From NCBI GenBank assembly GCA_963662155.1, contig OY759267.1, positions 34,700,976 through 34,764,975 on the forward strand: 64,000 nt of DNA, read 5' to 3'. Position numbers and translations under genes: made by a program. The notes under the pieces were generated by a model that saw nothing but the letters and a program-made list of their open reading frames with translations, had not been told where the DNA came from and searched no databases. The first letter of the stretch is position 1; each line of letters opens with the position of its first letter. Below, piece after piece: positions 24,453 through 34,761 of the stretch. Origin of the DNA: Lamellibrachia columna (taxonomy: Eukaryota > Annelida > Polychaeta > Sabellida > Siboglinidae).

Positions 24453-24987
24453 ATGCCACGGGCAAAGCCCACAAAGAAGCAGAAATTTTATGGCAACAAG
24501 TATACACGGCCATTGAAAGAAACTGCCAAGCCGTGTGCTTCTGAAGAGAAACTACAGTACACCAAGAAGAGAAGTGTTGTCACTGAACTTGATGGGTACA
24601 GACTGATAGATGTGCGAAATCTGGTGAACTTTGTCAGTGCTTTCACTTGTCCTAACTGCGGTGGTCATGGGTATACTGTCACAGAGGACATAGCTGGACT
24701 CCGAAGTTCTCTGTCATTTGAGTGCATGAATCATGACTGTGGCCACACTTACAAACTGAACTCTCAGCCTGATGGTGAAAGTGTCAACACCAGATTTGAG
24801 ATGGCCATGTTTAGCATTGGCCGCAACCGACAACAAGCTGTGCGTCTCCTCGGAGAGATGAACATGCCTCCACCTGTGTCCTGTACTATGTGGAACAAAA
24901 CGAAGGACAAGATTCATGAGTTCATTAGGGATGGAAGTTCATGGATGGAAGGTCAGCCACTTCAGCATCAAGCTGTGTCAGTTCTAA
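24453..24987 (+). pseudogene. Mutator-like transposase, N-terminal part
   Basis: The frame starts MPRAKPTKKQKFYGNK, the usual opening of large animal proteins with a Mutator-like transposase domain, followed by EDG-type YRLIDVRNL and a zinc-binding segment (FTCPNCGGHGY … LSFECMNHDCGH, two Cys pairs). It goes on to MFSIGRNRQQAVRLLGEMNM and PPPVSCTMWNKTKDKI, which sit directly before the central region seen in the element at 4523-6767. The ATG at 24453 follows a splice acceptor by 24 bases. The frame runs into low-complexity ATATAC sequence at about 24988, and the catalytic region is absent, so the gene is truncated. The DNA-binding front half is intact. Confidence 0.75.
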
Positions 24988-25013
24988 TATGTATATGTAT
25001 ATACATATACATG

Positions 25014-25109
<96 letters not shown>
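24988..25109. repeat. (AT)n microsatellite
   Basis: A run of about 45 AT dinucleotides with a TATATG-rich lead interrupts the Mutator-like reading frame. Open frames through it (Ile-Tyr repeats) are artefacts. Confidence 0.95.
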
Positions 25110-25110
<1 letters not shown>

Positions 25111-25617
25111 CTCTGTTAGATGTCTGTACCAGAGCGATCCTGGTTCAAGCAGCATGTGACAGAGTAAATAAATTATAACTAAACGTTAGGGCAAATGCTA
25201 TTTATCTTATATATATATATGTACAATATATAGCTTAATATATAGCATAATATATAATATTTATTTACGTAGGTTGATTGTTTATTAATAGTGACATGGA
25301 TATAGCATATATATATATAATGTACGATGTATAGCATAAATGTATAATATTTATATAAGTATAGAAGGTCAGCATATAATATATACGTATAGCATAATAT
25401 ATACATACTATTTATGATGATGTACTCAAACGTACACTCATACAAACATCCTCGCATACTCACATACATAGACAGAAGGTTCACATTGTCACCTCCTCGT
25501 GGTTTCTGTCGTGAATCACAACACTGATAAAACATCGGTGCTGTGTGCACTAAGAACAGTGTGGTAATACTGCACTTCTAAGAAATGTAGGGAATAGGCA
25601 CGCAAACTTAACAATTT
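25110..25617. other. AT-rich sequence, no gene
   Basis: ATAT-rich with several short near-repeats of ATATATAGCATAATATATA. No coding signal. Confidence 0.6.
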
Positions 25618-25980
25618 GTGCAATCTTTCCAGAATATGGAAAAGCCGATATTGCTGGTGATAGGGCACAGTTTTGTGCGTAGGATGCACCACGTGTGCCA
25701 AGTCGGTGAGGTAGGTGGGGAGCGGCACAGGTACTATCGACGAGATCTTGACCTTGCTGATATGTTTGGAAAGGTCGTTTTCCGAGGGAAAGGGGGACTT
25801 ACCGTGGATCGCCTTTTTCGTGAACTGAGAGCGGTGTGGGTAATTGCACCAACTGTCGTTCTGGTTGACATCGGAACAAATGATTTAGGTAATGGTTGTG
25901 TACCTGAGGACCTGGCAGAGCGTATTGTAGCATTCGCACGCGAACTGCTTACAATAGTCAATACCCTAATTAAATTATAT
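25618..25980 (+). pseudogene. SGNH/GDSL-type esterase-like gene, C-terminally truncated
   Basis: The frame has the first and third conserved blocks of SGNH hydrolases: LLVIGHSFVRRM (nucleophile Ser in a G-x-S context) and VVLVDIGTNDLGNG (block III, Asn of GTND). Between them lie the residues that normally form block II. The Asp/His block near the C-terminus is missing because the frame enters an (AT)n tract at about 25975. SGNH proteins of this type occur as free-standing genes and as accessory ORFs of mobile elements; some CR1-like LINEs carry an esterase domain in ORF1. Here the partner is unknown; a LINE begins about 0.65 kb downstream. Initiation could be at 25618 or at the internal ATG 25636. 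Confidence 0.7.
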
Positions 25981-26287
25981 ATATATATATATTTATTAAT
26001 GATAATAATATTTTTATTAATAATTAAATAATGTATCTATATTATTATTATTATTATTAATAAAATATTATTATCATTAATAAAGATATAAAATGCTTCG
26101 TGTGTGTTTTAATTTTGACTTTCTAGAGATTATTTAAGGTAAACTTTTTTATCTTCGTATACAAGTGTATAAATTCATTATAGAGTGTACTCCATAATTA
26201 TAGTACACCTACCTACTGGGGGCAATGTAATCTTTTAGCTGTCTCGACACCTGGGCCGACCTATCTCTAACTAAGCGCCATCATATC

Positions 26288-26408
26288 ATTTATCATTGGT
26301 CCGAGTTGTCTCAAAATCGGAGCCGAGCTGTCTCGGAACTCCGAGCTGTCTCGAACTGGGCCGAGTAGTCCCAGGCCGAGTTGTCCATGGGCCGAGTAGT
26401 CCAAGCAC
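26288..26408 (+). repeat. GC-rich minisatellite of GGCCGAG(T/C)TGTCC-type units
   Basis: About seven imperfect copies of a 14-25-base unit related to GGGCCGAGTTGTCC lie in otherwise AT-rich DNA. Open frames on both strands here are repeat artefacts. Confidence 0.8.
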
Positions 26409-26639
26409 CGAATTATATACATACGTGTCATCAACTTTGAGTTTGAAATGCTCATGTGAGCGATTACCTACCCGACACAACTCATATTCTTCTTTCAAGC
26501 TGTGTGTTGACATTCCTAAACCTAACTTGTTCTATGACGCTGCTATCTGGCCTGCTGGAACAAAGATTGGACGGTATTTCCCACCTAGGAAACACACACT
26601 AACAGATTCAACACACTTATAGACTTTCCCCTCCATATT

Positions 26640-29600
26640 GCTTCATTTAACTCCAGAAGTATACGGAACAGTTCTTTTGACGTGGTTGACATCTTAAACT
26701 CTTTAGATATACTTGCTGTCCAGGAACACTGGCTCTCTAAACAGAGCCTTTCTTTCCTTAATTCTGTTCACTCTGACTTTAACGCCAGAGGAATTACATC
26801 CATTGATTATGGTGATGGCTTGAGTGGACGTCCTCATGGTGGACTCTGCTTTTTATGGAGGCGTTCACTCGACCCCTTTATCGTTGATTTATGCTGACGA
26901 GAAGAGACTCCTGGGTCTAAAAATTACCAGCTCTAACGCCACTATTCTACTTCTTAATGTCTATCTATTTATCAGACTGATGACAATGCTGATGAATATC
27001 TAGACATTTTTGGCAAAATCCAGGCCATAAGCGATTAATTTGAATCACCCAATATATTCATCATTGGTGATTTTAATGCGGATATTAAGAACCCCAGTCT
27101 TTTTACTCCATTTCTCAATGCTTTTATAAACGACTGTCACCTTATCGCAAGTGACACATTGCTTCTCCCCTCTGATGCTTTTACATATGTTAGTGATGCG
27201 CACGGCTCAAGGAGCTGGCTCGACCACGTGTTCACCACCCACTCTAGTCACTCATCAATATCTGATATGGAAGTTAAATATGATTGTGTCTCTTCCGACC
27301 ACTTACCTCTATGCTTTTCCCTATATGTCAAGTTATTACCTTCCCCTGAAGCCACCATACAGGAGCAAATTCACGCACCTCATCCTGTGTGGAATGCTGC
27401 CTCCCCCCAGGATCTCCATAACTATCATACACAAACCGGTTTGCTTTTATCTGCTATTGATGTACCTCATGAGGTTTTAAGATGTACTAACCCTAATTGT
27501 AATGATGAAGCCCATCGCACTTTGCTAAGCAATCTTTACAATGATATTATAAAATCACTTAAAGACGCTGCCGAGGTAATCCCTACTAAGGCTAACAACA
27601 CATCTTCTAAGTATACTGTTCTAGGCTGGAATGACCTAGTCAGAGACTCCCATCAAGCTGCTAGAGAATCCTTTCTCTTCTGGCGGTCTGCTGGGAGTCC
27701 TCGCCATGGTCCCTTGTATGATATAATGAAAGTTAGACGTGCTCATTTTAAACGCAACAAAAGACTATGTGAAAAAAATGCTGAAATTCTTAAAGCTGAA
27801 AGACTTGCTTCTAAACTATGTAATAATGACTTCAAAAACTTCTGGAAGGACATAAAACATATGAATAACGCCAGGTTGCCAAATCCTAGCAATGTTGGTG
27901 GTGCTTCAGGTGTCGAAAATGTAAAGAATATGTGGCTTCATCATTACCAATCCCTACTTAACTCTACCTGGCTCTCCAGTCAACATCAAGAAGATTAATG
28001 AATACTGTAGCAATGGACAGCTTAATGTTCAAATGATTGTTAATGTTAAGGAAATTCAAGATATAATACATGCAATGCCTGTAGGCAAAGCCCCGGGTTA
28101 TGATAGTGTAAGTAACGAACATTTTAAATATGCGAATGAAAAACTTCATGTTCTCATGTCACTTTTATATAGTAGCATGTTAATTCATGGTTTTTTACCG
28201 GATGCTATGATGATTATAATCATAGCCCCCATAATAAAAAATAAGGCAGGGTGACCTGTCTGATAACATAACTACCGACCCATTGCTCTAGCCACAATTG
28301 CTAGTAAATTATTTGAATCCTTGATGTTATCCAGGGTTTCTACTTTTTTATCTACATGTGTAAACCAATTTGGATTTAAAAAGCATCACTCAACAGAAAT
28401 GCTCATATTTTTATTAAAAGAACTCTTTCGGCACTACATAGCAAATGGCTCATCTATGTATGTTACCATGCTGGATGCCTCTAAGGCCTTTGAAAAAGTC
28501 AATCATAGTAAGCTATTCACCAAACTAATTGACCGGGGATGTCCTTCTTTTATTGTTCGCATTCTTTATTACTGGTACAGAACCCAGAAATTCACTGTCA
28601 GATGGTGTTGTAGCTTCTCAGACTGTTTTACCATTTCAAACGGTGTTAAGCAGGGTGGAATCCTTTCTCCACATCTTTTTAACGTTTACATGGATGACTT
28701 AAGTGTAAATTTGAATAAATTACAAATTGGTTGTCTTTATGCAGGAACCATAATGAATCATATGATGTATGCCGATGACCTTTGTGTTTTTTCACCTAGT
28801 GTTGCGGGGTTGAGAAAACTCACCGATTGTTGTGCAAAGTATGGCAATATGTTTGATATAACGTACAATGCCAAAAAATCTGTCTGTATGGTTATTGATA
28901 ACAAACCTAGGGACAAGAAAAATATTCATCCTGTTGTTATCAATAACCATACACTACCTTACACTGAGAAATGTAAATACCTTGGCCATATTGTAAACAA
29001 TAACCTTATTGATGATGACGATATTGCCAGGCAGAAAAGATCTATGCTCAGGCAAATGCTTTAGCCCGAAAATTTTACTTATGCAACAATTCCATTAAAA
29101 CAACTTTATTTAATTCATACTGTGGTTCAATGTACACCTCAAGTCTTTGGTGTCATTTTAAAAAACAGTCTGAAAGGTATTACTGTCGCTTATAACAACA
29201 GTTTTAGAATTATACACAACCTGTCACCCCGCTGTACTGCAAGCCATATGTTCGCTACTAATTATGTTAAATCCTTTAATGAACGTATTCGCTCATAAAT
29301 TTTTACCCTTTTATGCCGGTTGGAAAAATCCGACAATATACTTTTTTGTGAATTATCTTCATTTATTTATTATCAAAGTCCATTGATTAAACATTGGATT
29401 GATCAATTGTATGCTTTTAATTCATGATGTTTGTACTTTTATACAAATATATTTTTTATCCTTATCTTATATATATATTTTACTACACATCATGTATATA
29501 TATTTATATATATATATTTTTCACACTACATGTACCTCTATTGTTCATCATGTGTGTATATGTATGTTTTTTTTTACCTGTATGTATTTATAATATTATG

Positions 29601-29640
29601 GGCTCTTGCCTGAAATAAAACATTATTATTATTATATATT
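26640..29640 (+). mobile_element. Non-LTR retrotransposon (endonuclease + reverse transcriptase), decayed
   Basis: Blocks of one ORF2-like gene lie in order. 26682-26897 holds the endonuclease start (LDILAVQEHWLS, then GGLCFLWRR). 27050-27340 holds its end (IIGDFNADI, then WLDHVFTTH and CVSSDHLPLCF, with the active-site Asp-His). 27350-27998 is a linker. 28033-28254 is the RT N-terminus (GKAPGYDSVSNEH). 28321-29064 is the palm with DASKAFEKVNH, NGVKQGGILSPHLFNVYMDD and an intact MYADD box. Downstream to about 29440 the C-terminal domain continues with frameshifts. An AATAAA and an ATT-rich tail end the element near 29640. Several stops and shifts make it inactive. Clade not assigned. Confidence 0.85.
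28321..29064 (+). pseudogene. Reverse transcriptase palm domain with intact YADD
   Basis: This 247-residue frame carries all central RT motifs: MLDASKAFEKVNH (first Asp), SNGVKQGGILSPHLF, and MYADDLCVFSPS (paired Asp). It starts after a stop region at 28252 and ends at 29064 where a frame change loses the thumb. It is the best-preserved part of its LINE, but without the upstream RT fingers in frame it is not a working enzyme. Confidence 0.85.
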
Positions 29641-29799
29641 ATAACATGGTTCTAGTTGATATACTTTGACCAACTCAAATATAAAAAACGCGCGCCTAGT
29701 GAACACGTGGTAACCAACCAGTGCCCGAGGCACTTCTAATTCTACGTGGTTGATCAGCATTGTCCATAAGTCTGGATTTTTACTCCGATATTTACTTAC
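29641..29799. other. Short spacer between opposed LINEs
   Basis: No feature recognised in this interval. Confidence 0.5.
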
Positions 29800-32305
29800 T
29801 TAGGTTTACTTAGGTTCTTCCTGACCGTAGGCGGTGGCCTCGGTGGTCAGATCTTCAATTATCCCTTGGAATTTTCTACGCCTTCCTGGCAAGGCAGCTT
29901 TGTAGTTGTAGAGAAACTCCTCAGTACTCCAATGTCTATCTAGGCTTTTTTTAAATGAGTTGACACTTGGGGCAGTTACAACTACTTCCGGTAGATCATT
30001 CCATAATCTGGTAACTCTAAGAGAGAAGCTTTCTTTTCTAACATTTGTACAAGCATGTTCTATAAACAATTTCAAACTATGACCCCTTGTTCCTTCCTTT
30101 GTATCACTGTCTTTGTGCAACTTGACAATGTTAGATACATCACTGTCATATTTCCCATGGAGCAGTTCATATACCTCAATCATATCACCACGAGTTTGTC
30201 TATATGCAAGTGTAGGAAGTTTCAATCTCTGAAGTCTTTCTTCGTAAGAAATATTCTTCATACCAGGAAGCTGTTTTGTTGCGCGTCTTTGCACATTTTC
30301 GATGGCATCTTTGTATTTCTGTTTATAAGGGGACCATATTGATATTGCATAATCTAGATGACTCCTAACTAAAGCTTTATATAATGGCACCAAATTATGT
30401 TGATTTAGGATTGTAAAGGACCTTCTAATAACTGCCATGATACTATTTGCTTTGTTTATTTTTTGATTGATGTGTTTATCAAATTCTAGGTTTTAATCAA
30501 TTATAACCCCAATGTCTTTTTGTTCTTCTATTCGTCCTAATTCATGGGCAGTATCATCTATCTTCAGGTTGTATGCATACTCTTGCTGTATTGTTTTCCC
30601 TACGCGCATTAAATTACATTTATCTGGGTGGAACCTTAATAACCATTTACTTGACCAAAATGTTAAATAATCTAAGTCGTTCTGTAGTGTACGCTGGTCA
30701 TGTGGACTAGTAATCGTTTAGAAAATCTTTGTATCATCCGCAAACATATATACATTTGAAACTATATTCTCAGGAAGATCATTTATGTATAAAACAAATA
30801 GGATCGGTCCTAAGACACTGCCCTGTGGAATACCACTTGTTATATTTGCCCACTCAGAATTTGTACCATTTACATTGACCTGCTGTACCCGGTCAGACAA
30901 GAACGCCTGGATCCATCTTAGTGTGTAATACTCTATACCATACGATTTAAGTTTGCCTATCAATCTTTTGTGAGGGACTGTGTCAAATGCTTTCATGAAG
31001 TCCAAATATACAACATCTAGAAATTCCCCTCTATCTAAAGCTTTGGTCCATGAGTCAATAACATTTAATAATTGGAGTACCGTAGATCGACCTTTAATAA
31101 AACCAAATTGTTGCGTACTAAATTATTTTTTCCTAATCATATGATTGACAATATGATCTTTGACACATTGTTCCATACATTTACATATTATACTTGTTAA
31201 GCTGACTGGTCTATAATTTCCTACGTTTTTTCGATTACCCTTCTTAAATATGGCTGAGATCCTTCCCTGTTTCCATTCCTTTGGTAGTTCACCCGCAGCC
31301 AGTGAATTATTAAATAGCCTAGCTAGTGGTTTACATAGATGATTAGATAGCTCTTTCAACAACCTAGGATGAACACCATCTGGCCCTACCGATTTACACA
31401 CATTAAGGTTATCAAGTCTTTTTTTAATCATTTCCTCATCAATAGTCAATTCTTCCATGTTGTGCCTTAACTTCACTGGTGGAATATGAGGGATATCACC
31501 ATCTGGCTCTATAGTAAAAACACTTGACAAAAAATGTCCTAAGACATCTGCCTTTTCCCTATCAGAATCTGTGAGTCTAGATTTAGGATCTTATGGGTCT
31601 GTGTTCAGATCTGAAACACCTTCCCGATTCTTGGTTTTGGAGTTCATATATTTCCATACTGCTTTTGGGTTTGTCTTAGATTCTGTTGCTAGCTTCATCT
31701 CAAATTCCTTCTGTATCCTCCTCGTTAATTTACGGACTTGATTTCTAGCCCTACAATATTCAGTATAGTATTTTCCTTCTTTTGTCTCCATATAACGTTT
31801 CCATAAAATGTGTTTTTTCTTAATTTTCTTTACTGATTCCTTGTTTAGGGGTACTTTTCCTTTATGTCTGTTAATATTTCTCACAAGTCGATGAGGTATG
31901 AATTCATCCTCTATCTTTTTAATATATTCTTTAAAACCTAACCATTGATGGTTTATAGTGCTCGTGCCAAGTATCTCGCCAGTCTGTGTGGTCTAGTTTC
32001 GTCTTCATACTATTATAATCCCCTTGGTCTTAATATTATTTAAGTCGTGTATGGCTTGCTATTTCTGCATAGCACCTAAATGTAGTGATGAGGACAGAGT
32101 GATCACTCTTACCAAGTGGGCTTTCATACACTATATCATCTATCATACCTTTTTCATTGGTGAAAAACTAAATCAAGAATGTTCGATTTATTTCCTAATC
32201 GCCCCCTTGTTGGGAGTGTGACATGTTGGAAGAGGAAATTATCTCTTATTCCTTCTTTAAATTTAGTGTCTGGGCTATTAGTATTCTCTGAGAGTGTGTA
32301 CCAGT
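29800..32305 (-). mobile_element. CR1-like LINE, 5'-truncated ORF2
   Basis: Reading on the minus strand from 32305, the end of an endonuclease domain appears (WYTLSENTN, LPTRGRLGNKSNILDLVF). A linker follows (31884-31591, basic LYS-rich with RARNQVRKLTRR), then RT fingers (31530-31123: KSVGPDGVHPRLLKEL, NYRPVSLTS) and palm (31005-30718: DFMKAFDTVPHKR, SGIPQGSVLGPILFVLYIND, YMFADDTKIF). The thumb and C-terminal domain end in 30438-29806 (VPLYKALVRSHLDYAI, WNDLPEVVV). In-frame stops lie after KIF (about 30718), at about 31123 and at about 31590. The 3' end carries two copies of ACCTAAGTAA followed by GTAA, a short tandem tail as in CR1-group elements. It is the same lineage as the element at 55025-59041. 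Confidence 0.88.
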
Positions 32306-32310
32306 TTTGT

Positions 32311-32342
32311 GTGTGTGTGTGTGCACGCGCACGTGCGTGTGT
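32311..32342. repeat. (GT)n/(GC)n microsatellite
   Basis: GTGTGT…GCACGCGCACGTGCGTGTG at the truncated 5' edge of the neighbouring LINE. Confidence 0.85.
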
Positions 32343-32839
32343 GATTTATATTATATACCTACAATGTTAAGTCATTTTTCAGTTTTAAACGATGCCTGTG
32401 CCTGTGGTTGTGGCCAGTGTGGGTCTGATTGCGGATTCACCACACTTCGATCACATGTTTTATTTCCTTGCAAATGGGTTCTGCCACACGTCCGTTAGCA
32501 ATACATTTAGAACCAGTGTGCAGCGATCTGCAAAGAAGTTTCGTTTGAGAGGTATGTGCAGTCATTGATATTTGATTTAGCTGACTTATGCAGATTGTTT
32601 TCATAGTGGAGGATCTGAAATAGAGTTGAGCTGTGCTCAGTCACAGGAGTCCGTGCTTTAGTTCCATCATTCAATATGATCCCAGGCATATTTATGTTAC
32701 AAAAATGTTCTATCTTAGCGCATTTTGAGGGCCAAATAGCACCCTGGTATGTGCCATGGAACTAAAGCACTGAGGTATAAAATTTAGGCAAAACTATAGT
32801 TATAATGGCAAAATCGAAGTACACAAGTCCCCTATAATT
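32343..32839. other. Non-coding interval
   Basis: No gene or repeat family recognised. Confidence 0.4.
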
Positions 32840-33240
32840 TGTAGTCGCCTTGACTATTGCAAGTCACTGCTAAACAATGTTGCTAAAAAGGACTTGAAGG
32901 AGTACATAATTGTTTGGCATGTGTTGTAATCAAAGCCCCTCGTTTCTCAACATCACTTCCTCTACTTAAACAGCTCCACAGTCTTCTGGTTGTGTATCGA
33001 ACCAAATTAGCTACCATTATGTATTGGGCCCTTTCTACACAACAACCACCCTACTTGGTTAGTTTCTTGCATTTTACAGATATCCCTAGGAATCTAAGAT
33101 CATCTGTGCCACAACAACTTTTTGTCCCCAAAACTAATATTGACATTGACAAATGTGCTTTCTCTGCATGGCAGCACGGATCATATTGAGTCACATGCAA
33201 ATTTCCAGGTTAGAAAATAAACAAACAAAACAAGCACCAT
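32840..33240 (+). pseudogene. LINE reverse transcriptase C-terminal remnant
   Basis: The reading LDYCKSLLNNVAKKDLKE, then SLPLLKQLHSLLVVYRTKL and DIPRNLRSSVPQQLFVPK, matches the post-RT C-terminal domain common in CR1/L2/Rex-type LINEs (usual forms RLDYCNSLL, LKxLHWLPVxYRIxFK, RxLRSS). Stops and a frame change interrupt it, and the catalytic palm is absent. It is a small 5'-truncated insertion, unrelated to the minus-strand LINE next to it. Confidence 0.75.
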
Positions 33241-33642
33241 CGTACAATGAATCTGTATATTTCATCCAGTATAGCAATTATACAATGATTATTTCCTAAG
33301 TAAAAAAATGTCAGCAAGCAAATGTTTTGTCTTAAGTACTGAAACATTCGGTTATCTATTTCCACTTCTGCACATACTTCTATGAGCTCAGATTCCTGGG
33401 GACGCAGGCGCATTAAGTTCACTATATTATCATTATCACGTACCACACTGATCTACGAAATATTAGCAATTATTTGTAGAACGTTCATCTGCATGTAGAG
33501 TTTATCAATTTATGCACATAATTTGCACACAAGTGTTGGGACAAGCATTCTTCATGTTATTTGTCTCCAATAGTTAAAAATATATTTTGAATATTTATAT
33601 AATATATAATATTCACTAATTAATGGATAGTGTGTGTTGCAG
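33241..33642. other. AT-rich non-coding sequence
   Basis: No feature recognised. Ends at the acceptor TGTTGCAG of the next exon. Confidence 0.5.
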
Positions 33643-34360
33643 GGGAAAGTTGTGTTTTGTGGCAAAAGGAGGCCTGCGGTTGGTACTGCGCAGCCGTACT
33701 GAGATCGAGGCAGCACTTAGGGAGTGCCACGATGATCCGGGCACTGGGGGGTCATCGGGGCGTGGCGGTTACTTTGAAAAAAGTGGACTACGATGGCAAA
33801 AGATGTGATATATTGGGTAAGTTAAACATACTATCTTTATAAATGTAATTGGAGTACAAATTGCCATAACAGCATGAGTGATATGTTAAGCCTGTGTAGT
33901 GTTACAGAGACTATGCCACTATGTCATAACTTTATTGTACTTTGCTAGTGCTGGTGAAACTATTACATCATCGGGTAATGACGTCAACAATTTAGCATTG
34001 TGATTATTTTTTTCAGGCTTTCAGTGATTAAACTCGCATTCTGTGTTGTATGAATTTATCAAAATGTCTTATGATTAATTTTTCAGTGATTAAACTTGCA
34101 TTCTGTGTTGCATAATATTTATAGTGAATTTAACAAAATGTCTTCTGATTCTTTTCTATTTCACATTGTAGGTGAAAGCGTGCCCGCATGCCAGCACAAA
34201 ATGAAGACTGGCTCCCGAGCTTCAGCCCATCAAAACAGATGGTACCTGGGATGTAGTAGGTATCGACCTGATGGGGCCTTACTTCGAAACAGAACGGGGT
34301 AAATACATTTTCACTGCGACTGATTTGTTTTCTAAGTTTGTCTTCGCAAGGCCAATTAAG
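33643..34360 (+). pseudogene. Integrase gene copy 1: H2C2 exon and first DDE exon
   Basis: Exon 33643-33816 (acceptor TTGCAG, donor GTAAGT) encodes an H2C2 integrase zinc-binding start: LVLRSRTEIEAALRECHDDP, with GGHRG in the next frame because of one extra G in a G-run near 33750. Exon 34172-34360 (acceptor TTGTAG, donor GTACTA) encodes CQHKMKTG and, one frame on, LQPIKTDGTWDVVGIDLMGP with the first catalytic Asp, then YIFTATDLFSKFV. A one-base loss in GGCTCCCGAG shifts the frame between these parts. This integrase type moves LTR retrotransposons and the related Ginger DNA transposons. The remaining integrase exons are deleted from this copy: the next sequence is the intron before the GPY exon. 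Confidence 0.75.
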
Positions 34361-34495
34361 GTACTAATAGCACTGCACAGTTTTACATATTACTATTAGC
34401 ATTAAAATAATAATATGCATATTTTGGTGATGTTAGAATGCATGTCAGTTGTCTCATTTTAATGAACTATATCACATTATGCTTGTCTGATGCAG

Positions 34496-34612
34496 GTGGT
34501 AAGCTGGAGGCCAACTGGCTCGGTCCATACTTAGAGAAGGACGGGGTGCTGTTGAAGCGCAAAGTGAACTTTGGCCAGCTCAAGCCATATTTAGATCGCA
34601 CGTTTCATGAAG
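34496..34612 (+). CDS. Integrase C-terminal GPY/F exon, copy 1
   Basis: An exon with clean boundaries (acceptor TGATGCAG, donor AAG/GTATAG) reads GGKLEANWLGPYLEKDG and LKRKVNFGQLKPYLDRTF without a stop. WLGPY is the GPY/F signature found at the C-terminus of gypsy-type and Ginger integrases, where it helps bind DNA or multimerise. The duplicate exon at 42431-42547 encodes the same peptide. Because the catalytic exons are missing between this exon and 34360, this copy cannot encode a whole integrase. Confidence 0.7.
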
Positions 34613-34761
34613 GTATAGTAAACTTATCTGTTTTTTATATGTATTTTTAGTAATGTTTTTTTATTGTTTTTCTCTTGGTTGGGTGCTGCATATTTCTTCC
34701 CATTGTATCAAATAACAGGCATGAGGTGATTAACTTCACCTAATCATTAACGTAATAATTA

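Noticed and set aside
24925..25159. Ile-Tyr repeat proteins
   Set aside because: They are translations of the (AT)n microsatellite.
30055..30342. Plus-strand Cys/Phe-rich open frames over the LINEs (also 55207-58257)
   Set aside because: They are antisense shadows of the LINE ORF2 and ORF1 frames.
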